A stretch of DNA of 64,000 bases from contig VZSE01012464.1 in NCBI GenBank assembly GCA_013398275.1, positions 186,001-250,000 of the forward strand. The letters are read 5' to 3'. Numbering within the stretch: the first letter of the stretch is position 1; every line of letters starts with the position of its first letter. The notes under the pieces are model-generated. The model made no database searches. It was given only the letters and a program-made list of their open reading frames with translations, and was not told the origin of the DNA. A program made the translations under genes and the position numbers. This document shows, one piece after another, positions 38,532 through 49,800 of this stretch. This stretch comes from Promerops cafer (lineage: Eukaryota > Chordata > Aves > Passeriformes > Nectariniidae).

Positions 38532-39301
38532 GTACAACTTGCAAGTAAGACAAAAAAGAAAACTCCCTAGACCACAGCCTTTTCACTTTTTACCCTGTTT
38601 GGGTTTTTCTTTTTGCAAAACACCATAAATAATAATCCCCAAATATAAAAAGATACACCTTCAACATTCAGCTACTGCTTGATTTGTTTCCATCAAACAG
38701 CAGGTTAGCCTATAATCTTACTTGCATGTGACCTGAAATTTCTTTTTACCTTAGGAAAATATTTGCTTCTATCCAGATCTACAGTGCCTTTGGAAAAGGA
38801 AACATTGATCCTATACATATATATGAAGAAGAAAAATCTCTGATATGGAAGCAGCTGTGACCTTTAACATCTGCTGCAAAATCACAGGAAGCATTTCAAT
38901 TAACAACTTTATCAAACTGCTCCATTAAAATTGCTACAAATTATTTACTCAATTTCATTAACAAAAGAGAATTTCTGTGACACAGCCAAAATACCTCTGA
39001 GGAAAAGACAGCATGCTGAGTCTGGTCACGGGGCAATTGAGCTCATTTAACACAGGAGGGGAAAACAGTGGAAAGTAAATGAAAAGTGCCATGGCTGAGC
39101 CTGGAAACCTCACTGACAGGAAGTGATCACATTTCAAAGAGGTTGTGATAGAGAAAGGCCATCATTAAACAATTCCTCTGTGGCATCAAGACACATGAGG
39201 AGCCAGAAGCCCGGAATCAGAATTCTAAGAAGAAGGAACTTTAAACACAGAGTACTTTGTGTTTGTTTTTTTTTGTTTGTTTGTTTTTTGTTGTTGTTGG
39301 G

Positions 39302-39333
<32 letters not shown>

Positions 39334-41800
39334 TTTTTTTTTTTTAATTCTGTTATTTGGAGATCTATTGTGAATTTTTCCTACATCTACTGGTCAGCTA
39401 ACTCAGGAAGAACCTGCACTGCTTTCAAGCACTGTGAGGTCAGTCCCACACAACTGATTATTCCCTGACTTGATTCATAGGAGTGTTGCAAGACATACTG
39501 AAAGCTCCAGTGAACAACCCTTTCATTTCTAACAGAAGCTTGTGACAAAGATGCTTTTGGACTCTGGATGCTAGAAACGCCAACTAAGTCCTATGGTAAT
39601 CGTATGACTTCCAGAATTCCAGTTCTACACTTTAAATATTGGGTCCTGTTGGCATTGTTCAGGATAAGTCAGCAATTTAAAGATGGGCGATAATTTTATA
39701 CGTGATGTTGCTAAGGGAAAGACTGAGATGGAAACTCATACATTCACAAGGAGAAAAGCTTACTTGCAAAGCCTCGTATGTGAAATGAAGAACCTATCCT
39801 CTCTGAAACTGCAGAAACTCTGAAAGAATCTTCATATGGAAGATAACCCATATTGCCACATTTGCTGTGAGTTATCCAATATGTTTACACACTTTCCACT
39901 TGAATAACACAAAGCAGTCTCAAAGCCAGCTGTTAGGAAAAAAACAATTACTACTTGCTCTGGTTGTTACACGATACCTAAACCCACATCTTTAATTTAG
40001 AGTCACTGTACACTAACAAAGATGAAGATACCCTACTCTCAAAGGTATAGCATGTATGTGAGGCAAAGCAGAGAAAGAAGGAACAATTTAAATTCTCCAA
40101 AGCACAGGCATCATACAGAAGCTGAAAGAGATTAATGGCCATATTTGTGAAAGGCTTTATCTGACAAAACAAAACCCTCACCTGACCATCTTCCTAGACT
40201 TACAGAAAGGCAAGGGTTCCTCCCTCTCTGCCAAATCCTCATCTCCAAAAAACCCCTTATGAAAAACCCTGAACATTCATTTTCTCTAGACCACAATTTT
40301 ATAAGGGACAGATGCAAAGAACACTTGTTACTGAAAACAGAAAATATTTTTCTTAAAGAAGTGATCAAAGCCTCCAAATCTTTTATCTGACTGTCAAGGA
40401 TATTTTCTGCGTAATTAGAAATGTAAATTTGGAAACTTTTAGATGGAGATGGCACTGAATATTCAATCATCAAAGTAGGATTTGTTTTAATGCTTATTCA
40501 TGTTTGAACCAGAGAAATGCTGCAGAAGTATGGCTAAACATTACTATTGCCTTCATTAAAACAACAACAAAAAAACGGTGAGACATGAATACTTCCATCC
40601 ATCCTAAGATGGATGATAGTCCATCTTATTTACCAAAGGCTACATAAGAAAACTTTGATGGAAAGAGTAATCAACGCCATATTTCATGACTCCTATCTCA
40701 GTACTTTCGGCATAAAAATAATTTTTCTGTAATTATCAGTTTCCCCTCAGCCAGTTTCTGCCCACAAAGTGTCTTACTGAGAAGTCATTCTACTACTGAT
40801 ACCTAAAGTGTCACAAAGTGATTTAAGATGAGGTTTTTTTATTTCTGATAGTGTTCTTTTAGATGTTCTTCTTATCTCCTTTGAAGTCATCTATGTTCCT
40901 TCTTCATTCCCTATTTTTCTTCCCAGATATGGCTTTTGATTCCCTTTTTACTTTGAAATCCCCACCTTCTTCTACAGAAAAAAGCAGCCTAAAGAATCAG
41001 AGCTCTGAAATCTCACCTCCTGATGTTCTTTGAGGACCATTTGGAAACTCACTACTTAAAATCTTGAGTCCTAAGAAATCTTCAGGGAAACTGTGCAAAA
41101 ATGAAGAGAGCAACAAGGAGTACAGAGACTTCCAGATGATGTGAGATTAAAAAGACAGCCTTTAAAATAGGTTAAATGGAGCTTGGTGAGAACAAAACTT
41201 TATCCATAAAGTGATGAGTCAGAAAAACTAGAGAATGCCAAGAGTCTAATTGCAAGTCTATGCATTTGAACTTAAATTCCTTAGGACTAGAACATTAGGA
41301 TGGAAATTGATAGTTCTCATGAAATATCCTATCAGTCCCACAAAACATGGCCTTCCAAAAGCACCTGATTACATTTAAAGGATTATAGAATGAACCTATC
41401 ACTGGCTCAAGTTAGTGAAACAGTTCACTTGTGTGTTTCAATTTGATGGCGTTGCTTTCCTTCTGAGTTGTTTAGAATAAACAATTTGAAGTTTACAGCA
41501 TGAATTTGTTGAGATCAGGAACCCAAGAATTCTGCTTGCTGGTATGCTGTGAGAATGTCACTGTAAATGGCACCAGTGTGCAAAGCCCTTTGGTGACCTT
41601 TCTGTGACACACCACATTCACCAGAAAAACCTGGTGAGATAGGAGAGTTCTCATCGTTCTGGAGAGAGACAGGTTCAATGATCAGAGGTTCTAAAATCTC
41701 CTTTAATCATCAACATCAGAATCAGTGGCTCAGATATATTCAGAGGGATAAGCTGTGGGGGAGTTTCTTTAAAAAGAGCAAGCAAAATAGAGTAAGCAAA
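38532..41800 (-). other. CADM2: CADM2 intron segment, no recognised gene
   Basis: Unique-looking AT-rich sequence with one T/G-rich simple tract (39260-39345). Minus-strand open frames of up to 113 codons (40132-40473) show no family signature. Confidence 0.7.
39260..39345. repeat. T-rich (GTTT)n low-complexity tract
   Basis: Irregular GTTT, GTTTTT and TTG units end in a 15-base T-run (39331-39345). On the gene strand this is an (AAAC)n-type tract. Confidence 0.95.
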
Positions 41801-41805
41801 GCACA

Positions 41806-41917
41806 AAACTAATTAAACTTGATGCAACAAAAAACTCAAGCATTTTTGATGCAATTTATTAAGGAGAAAAAGCTGTGAAATTAACAGCAATCAAAAACTA
41901 ATTAAAGTTGATGCAAT
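41806..41917. promoter_or_regulatory. Candidate intronic cluster of TAATTAA and TTGATGCAA motifs
   Basis: TTGATGCAA occurs three times in 98 bp (41819-41827, 41846-41854, 41908-41916). The first and third are each preceded, at an identical 2-base spacing, by TAATTAA (41810-41816 and 41899-41905), so a roughly 23-bp block is repeated 89 bp apart. TGATGCAA fits the C/EBP-ATF response element pattern and TAATTAA fits homeodomain sites. Any enhancer activity is inference. An old local duplication in AT-rich DNA is the plain alternative. Confidence 0.3.
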
Positions 41918-42993
41918 AGGAGCAGCCAAAGAATGCCTGATAACATTTATTGAACCAAAGAAACATGGCTGTCAAGCTTAAAGAAATCAACCAAACTCTG
42001 TTTTTGAATAGTTACACAAAGATAATTATTCTCTGGATGACACTTACAGAATAAGATTCAAGTCATTACCTCAAAAGACAAAAGAACTGACATGCTGTGT
42101 TAAACTGCCTGTGAAAAAAAGGGCCTTAATACAGAAACTTTATAAGTAATTCCTAGGTCTTGCACATAAACAAATATGATTCATCAATCAAAAACAATGC
42201 ACTTCTACTGTTATATCAATTACTTATATAAACTAATATTTGACAAATATTTGGGAGATTACCTTGTGTAACAAGGTACTTACAAGGCAGGGACTCCTGT
42301 TTTTTCATCCTACCTTTGAAACTCATTGCCTCAGTGCCTGGGGCAAGTAATTATCATCTAGGAGTCCATTTGTTTTAGGATTAGGATGCAAAACTCAATT
42401 CCTGATGTCAAGCACCATTTAAAGTATGGCTAACTGCCAGAAATTCTTTTCTTATAGAAGGTTCTTCAATTTTCCCACTGTAGCTGTACATCTTTTGTAT
42501 CATGGTCTCAGATTTATTAAAAAAAATCAGACAAAAATAGGTCTTCACAGATTCTAAAGTATATTAAAGCTTTCTGTTTAAGTAAAATTGCACCTTGTAA
42601 ATGTAGGAAGGGTCACAGTCAGGCTCCCAGTAATGTCAATCTCATCCAAAATACTCAACTTCCAGCATCTTTATTCTGGAATAATCATTTAAAACCAAAT
42701 TGAGTTTTAAATTGGTGAGCCCTATAGGCTTTCAAAATTCTTCCCAGTGAATCTCCAACATTATCATCATCATCCTCCTCCTAAAAACTATCACAGGGCT
42801 CCCATTCATGCAATGATCAAATAAAAGTCTCTCTTGTAAAACATGATATCACAGCCAAGCGTAGCAGAGATCCAAAGCAAATGATCAGATTTGGTTTGTT
42901 ATTTTAACCTCACAAAGATAATATCCTCAGCTGAGAAGTTAAGTTTCCCATAATTCATTTAATGCTTTTAAGTTCCCACTTCCTATGCTAATT

Positions 42994-43104
42994 AAAACAA
43001 ACAAACAAACAAACAAATAAAACAACAACAACAAACCAGAACAACAACAAAAAAAACCAACAAAAAAACCCCAAACAAACAAAAAAAACCCCCCAAAAAA
43101 CCCC
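42994..43104. repeat. (AAAC)n / A-rich low-complexity tract
   Basis: AAAC units followed by ACAACA and A-runs interrupted by C-runs, about 110 bases long. Confidence 0.96.
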
Positions 43105-46100
43105 TACCTGTTTCTGGTGTAGGACACACCAAAAAGCGATGTCTGAAGCCTGGTATTCAATTCCAATGACCTGCAATCTGGTATTAGGGACATGGCTAAG
43201 GTAGGTTTGATTATTTTTAAGCATAAAATAGTGAGTTAGTATTTTCAATGGTTCTGATTTTCTATTTTACCCCCAAGGAATTTTTAGCAGTAGGTGAAAT
43301 CCTCATTACTTACACAGTCTTTCAACTTTACTTCTTTTTTTATAAGAATGCTCAGCCTTACATTGTCAAAATATCCATTTTACTTTCAGAGACAGTTTAT
43401 GTCATTAACATGGATATTTAATGGATCCTTTTTTCCTAGTCTGTTCTGAAACTGCTTAAAATTTCAGACTGAAAGTCAAGATGTTAAACTCTTCTTTATC
43501 TTGGAAATAAACACTGTCTTGCAGAGAGCACTTGTTTATATTCATTTCAACAGTGGATGAAAAATGTTCCAGCAGAGCTCCAGTAAAGAGAACATTTTCA
43601 TGTTTGTGTATTATAGACTTCAGCAACCTGGTGCAGAACTTCCTTACACTTAAAATTGCAGCACCACGTTAACTCCTTACATAAGCAAGTTAAAGTCACT
43701 GCAGAGGACAGAGTGCATCTGCTACTCTGTGTCATGATTTGGTCTGTCGCAGTCAGAACTGTTAGGAGTGATAAATTATATTTTAATTTTTTTGAACACA
43801 CAAAGTTTTTAAAGAACTAGCTCTTTGTGGTTTTTTTTAGTCAATTCTTCAGCAAAGAGCTTCTGAAACATGAAATCCCAAGAATTCACACCTGTCCCAT
43901 TTATATTAATTTGCCCCTTTTACAAAAATTCTCAGCTTTTTTCTCCATGTTTTCCTGCTGGGTAAGAAAGAATTGGGACCTACCCTCCTCTTCTAGAGCT
44001 GCCTCATTCTCTTCTCTCAGCTACCTGGTCAGTTTCTGCCTCTCAAGTGGAGAAAAAAAAAAAAATTCTACCTGCCTTTCTTGCAGTGGCAGAATATATT
44101 TAGATCACATTTTTCATGTTCCTAATACCCATGAATTTATAGATATTTGATACTCATAATTTCTTTAAAACAGATTGGGATTGGACAAAATAATAATGAG
44201 GGAGCATTTGGAAAAAGAAAATGTGAGTTAAATGATGGTGCAATCATATGGTACAATTCACTAGGAACACCAGATAAAAAAGGTTTTTCTTCCAGCACTT
44301 CACATTAAATACGCACTCACAAAATTCCAGAAGAAGTCAGAGAAAACCACACTGACAGTACACCCCTTTCAGGAACATGACAAGAAAATACATGATCATT
44401 TCTAGCCACTGAGGAAAGGAAAATCTTTGAAGGTTCTCAGATCATATTGTTTTCAGTACCACATAAATTACATCAATTCCATTTCTATTACCCTCTATTC
44501 CAGGCCTATTAAATCTTTACTAATAGGTCTCCTTCATGTCATGCCCGTACAGTGAGATGCAAGGCCCTTTTTATCATAAGTTAAACCGTGGTAATGGGGG
44601 GAGGGTTGGGTGACATCCTGCTCTCAGACAAGGAGAGTAATTTGCACATTTTAAAATCAGAAATTAATCCTTATCGCCTCTATAACAACTTGAAGGACAA
44701 CTCTGATCCACTGTGCCTTGATCAGTTTGATGTAAAAAAATACCCATTTATTGTTGTAGATAAAAGAAGGAAAGGAAGTTGCTACAAAATATGACTGCCA
44801 GAATATCTTTCTTCAAAATTGTTACAAAGCACATAAAATGAATAAGGACATTTTCATATCACTGCCATTTGATCTTTTCCTTTGCTACTCTCTCCCATGT
44901 TTGAAAACATAAACACAGATGTAGGCTGTTTGACTGTCTTGGGAGATAAGGGAAGATTCTATCACAATGTGAAAGAGAAAATCTATATTAATAAGGATGT
45001 GGGGTTAGGGGTTTTTTTCAGCAAACTGAGTTTATTGCTGACCAGTGTGAAAACCATCCTCTCAGGAAGCTGCAGTGCACTGATAGATTGTACACAGACC
45101 CCTTAACTTACCTCATTGCAAGTTGACATCATCATTGCCAGCAGATTTTGTTAAACACAGATGAACTGCACCTCTCAAAGCCTTCAGCAGCCAGGCTGAC
45201 ATTTTCTGGACAGTAAATCCTCTCATTTTTGAAAAAGCAATGATACACACTTTAGGACACATTGATCTGGAGGATGAGTCCAAGCTCATCCAGGCTTAAA
45301 AACCTTGGAAATAGCACAAGCTGACCTGAGTTGCATTAACTTTTCTGAATTCCCCTACAGGCTCTCAAAAGAAGTGGTTCAAACGTAACATGATAGGAAA
45401 GCGTTTACAGCTGTCGTCGGGAGCCTCTGCATTGTGCGCTGATGTGGCCCCGCACCATCCCGGGATGATGAACTCTGGCTCCAGGAGCAAAGACAGAACA
45501 GAGAGAAATGTGCTTGGAATAAACTTTTCTTACATCACCCTAACTGCACTACAGTCAGATGGAGAATAATGGGAGTAATAAAGCAAGGGTGTAGCTGGCA
45601 AGAATGGGTAAAATCCATCTTTCTGCTTAGCGCACTTTCATCTATAAATGGGTAAAAGTATGCACGTCCTCGATAATTTCAACACTCTAACCAAGCTGGA
45701 TTTTAGAAGTCTAACTCACTACAGAAGTGGATTATTTTACACAAACAACAGGTTTCATATCATAGTTTTCATTTCCTTGGGAGCTGGAGTAGAAGAGTTC
45801 AGCAAAAGAGCAGGGCATCAAAACAAAGATAAATCTCACTTTTTTACCCTCCTGTTTTAGAAGACGGCGGTGCACAATTTTTAATAAGCAAGGAAAAAAA
45901 ATGTTTAAAGGACTTGTAAACTATACCTTTCTTTTGTCCCCATTGAGGCTTCTCGCTTTCTGAAAATAAGCATAAAAAAACCTCAAGATGCCCCAGAGAG
46001 AAGGCAGGAGACATCTTTTCTGCTTCTGCTTCTCCTAGGAACAAATCCCACCAGAAACTGACACAAACAAAAGATGCAGTTATCCCACTGGTAGAGCTTT

Positions 46101-46768
46101 CCACGACACGAACTAATGCTATTCAGCAGCACATTACCTTGCAATGCTGCCCCTTCACTTTCTGCAGCCAGGCACTCACAGGTGCCTTAGCCCTGAGCGG
46201 ATCTGGGATGGAGCAGGGGATGAGCTCACAGCTCTCAGACCCAGGGCCCTGGTCTCCCCTCTGTGAGAGTGGGATGTTGTTCTGACACTAAGGTAATACT
46301 TGTGGGGAAGAGTCAGTCTGAGAAGAAGTTTGTGCTGGTGGTCTTGTGCTCTGTAGCACCAAGGTTTATCCCTTACTCCTATTTCCTAAGAGACTGAAAA
46401 TCAGTTTTAGGTCAACCCTCACAGGTATGAACCTGATTATTGAAGTGGACCTTTCCATGGTTCCAATGTACCACACTTGTTATGGGCATGTGAGGCAATA
46501 AAAACAAACCCTACATTACATTCAGTTTTCAACTGGAGGCTCTTGAATAGAGCCAATAAAAGGAATGATGCTTTATTAGTGATCTGTGCTGATAGGCTGA
46601 TGTGTTTCACACAAAACTAGCAAAAAGCCCACATTGACAAAACCATCTTTTTGAAAAAAATCACTAATTAATTGATGTAGTAATGCCTCATTTTCTAATT
46701 TCTGTACTAAAAATCTCTTTTAAAACTGCTTTCTATTTTTTAAAAAAATAATTGTGATGCTAAAATGG
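43105..46768 (-). other. CADM2: CADM2 intron segment with one CpG-dense patch
   Basis: Mostly unique AT-rich sequence. At about 45380-45475 there are at least seven CpGs within 100 bp, unlike the surrounding intron. They fall in a 59-codon plus-strand open frame (ATG at 45390, stop at 45567-45569) preceded by an acceptor-like pyrimidine tract ending CCCCTACAG at 45360. I do not recognise the predicted peptide, see no strong donor, and do not call it a gene. Confidence 0.6.
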
Positions 46769-46875
46769 TGTGCTGGTTTTGGCTGGGGTGGAATTAACTT
46801 TCTCCACAGTGGCTGGAATAGGGCTGTGTTTTGTTTTTGTGCTGAACACAGTGCTGGTAATAGATAATAGATTGA
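46769..46875 (+). mobile_element. Avian ERVL-type LTR, 5' fragment
   Basis: It begins TGTGCTGGTTTTGGCTGGGG, then GTGGAATTAACTTTCTCCAC, AGTGGCTGGAATAGGGCTGT, and CTGAACACAGTGCTGGTAAT. This is the 5' start of a common avian ERVL LTR, related to the longer copy at 53434. Only about the first 105 bp remain. No viral coding sequence adjoins it. Confidence 0.8.
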
Positions 46876-49800
46876 GATTTTAATTTCAGAACAAGTTTCT
46901 GTTCCATACCTATAAAGCTGAACTGAAATAAACACTTTAAAAATATTTTAAAAAGATAATATGTTTACACCAGGCAATTTCTCTCCAGATCAGGTTTGAT
47001 ACTTAATGTTGCATTTTGAAGAGAAGAATATTAAAATGGTGATATTTCCTGCAAAACAGCAAGTCCAGATCTCACTGCAGTTAAGTTCTAAGGGAGAATA
47101 GCTTTAGAAGAGACATGGAGTTTTCCTTATTAATGCTCAAAAGCTTCAGTGAAGAAGCTTGTTAAGCATCAATCCACAGCTGTGCCTGAAAGACAAACAA
47201 AGGTGTCTTGATGACTAAGGATGCCTGTTACAGAAGGTGTGGGTACACTGGTCTAATATATCTTTTTTTTCAAATATCCTCTGTTCTTCACTGTCAAAAG
47301 TGTTGTCTTTTCATAGTCTTTTCCAGAAGTTCATCCAGGGTGAAAGATCAGGGAGGTGTCATTTATGTGAAGCCTTGATACTTTGTTTATAACAATTTCT
47401 TACTGTGACTGGTGAGCAACCAATTTACCTGGAAAACACGCAGGAAGGATCCTTGTCAGATAGAAGGAACTGGCACCCATGAGGTTTCTCAAACACTTCA
47501 CCAAGAGCTAGTGAACAGAGGCTGACACAGGTGTTTTAACAAGAACACCTCAGGTGGTGCTCAGCCTCCTGACTGAGGGGAACGACATCTTGCATGATTT
47601 CAAGGCTCCTCCTTGCCTTAGCTCTAAGGTGACCCTCCCAGCTGAGTGCAAGAGTAATTCTGGTGTGAAACTGTGCACTGCCACAAACAAAAAAAGGAAC
47701 ACGGCCTCCCCTTTCCGTGCCCCACCACCCGGCCCACCCCGACAGATGCTCGTGCACGGGGAAACAGCCATTTAAAATTCAAAACACTGACCAGGCAGCA
47801 TCAAGGTGCTGAGGAAGAAAATGATAAGAAAATGTTTTTATGCTAATAAGGGGAAACTGAAGCCTTCAACAGGTCAGGAAAAAATACCCATTCACAATCC
47901 TGGCTTATCTGCACAGAGAGAAAATTCCGCATGTGTGAGTCAGTTGCTAAGAAAGCTCTGACTAATGCAGATACAAGTCTGACTTTTTAAGTTGACATTT
48001 CTACTTTTCCAGTGGATCAGAACTGTCAGGAGAGTTCCCCAGGCAGAGCAGAGGATTGCAGAGCAGAGCTATTCTGTAGCAGTCTGAGTTGTGGTGTAAG
48101 TGCTTTGATGGAATTAGTAATGGTGGTTTAAGAAACAGCCTTGGATTCTATTCCCAGCACTAGCAATTACCACTCCCATAACAGAATCAGAACAAAGGAA
48201 CAAAATCAGATAGAAACGAGCTGGCAAAGAGCGAATTCCCTTCTGCTGCTGCTTTCACAATGCCATTAAATAACATCTGGCAGTGGGGCAGGGCAGACAA
48301 CTGGAGACAGGAGCATTTTAAAGTGCTGCTACTAGACCTGCCAAGAGCTCAGCTGTACAGAGTCCTTCATGTCTCTTCTGCTTTTCTCACAAGATGTGAC
48401 TGTGATAAACATTTATCCTTCAAAAATTAAAAATGATCAAAAATGTCTTTTATCAACTACATCAGCAGAACATACTGTGCATCTGTAGATGGATTAAATA
48501 TAATTTTGCTAGGTAGTTGGAGGAAAAAAGTCTTTAAAGATAGCATTTGGCATGGGTTAATCACCTCTTTCATTAAAGAAAGGAATACATACTGAGAACA
48601 TCTTTCTGCCATCCGATTAAGCAATGAGCCAATACAATTGTAAATCTTCCAGAAATTCCCCATGGTTCAACTCAACAGAGGCAATTCTTTACTTCTCAGA
48701 CCATATCTCCCATTTTCAGATAAGCATTGCATTAATTGTGTACAAAAACTTCCTATCATGCTGTTAAAAGAAATGGAATGTGACTGTTCTGTTTCTCCTT
48801 AGCAACCTTTGACAATTAAGAGACTGAATTATTCAAATGTATTTTTAATAAAATAACAACATTTTTAAAGCTTGCTCACCACTCAATTGCTCAAACAGCA
48901 CGCAACCCCAAAAACTGTTTGATTCCAGTATAAACAGTGCTGCTGTTTCTTTTCTGCTGTTGTAGTGGCTGCAGAACTTACTGTCTCTGTAACTGAGGTA
49001 AAAAAGGATTTCAGGGTACTATTCTGAGAATCACATGCTGTGAATCGAGTTGTAAGTCATTGGAAATTCATCTTCCTTTTAATGAGGCAGATTTTAAGTC
49101 TTGTCTGCACTTATTTTATTATTTACAATTAATGTAAGTACTAATTCTCTGCACCCATATCGTGTAACTCTGATCAAGTTTGATGTATTTTCTCAACATA
49201 GTTCAATGCAGAGAAGTTTTCTGCTGTGTGCTAATAAGCAGCACAACTATGGTGTTAAAATAGAAAGAATGAGACTTGCACTGAGACTAATGATAATTTC
49301 ATTCAGGATGGGGAAGATACAAATGACACCAGCTATATTTTTAGGCAAAAAAAAAAATTGACTGAAAAAATCTGAAGAATGTCAGGAGAGGAACCACATC
49401 CTGTATGAAGAAAAATAAATAAATACAAATGTGCTAAAACTTCACATTGTATTGTACATTTTATAAACAAAGCTTTTGTTTACTGGAATAAAGTAAATCA
49501 TGACCAGATAACCCTTATGGGAAGACCCTCTATTAAGATGGTTTTGTATTTTTTGGTTCTAAATGTTATTTTAGATAATGAGAAATTCTATTTAAGTTGC
49601 TTTGCTTCCATCTAACACACACTTGAGCCGCCAGTGTAATTGCATGGCATTATTATTCTCTTAGGCTGCTGCTGGACAATAGAGCTACAGATAGAAATAA
49701 ATTGTAATAGCTTGTGACAGGTTACACTTAAAATGTTTGATCTGACTGATCAATGGGTCTTTGCTTCCAAAGCTAAGCTGAGGTTCAAGGAAGGAAAAGA

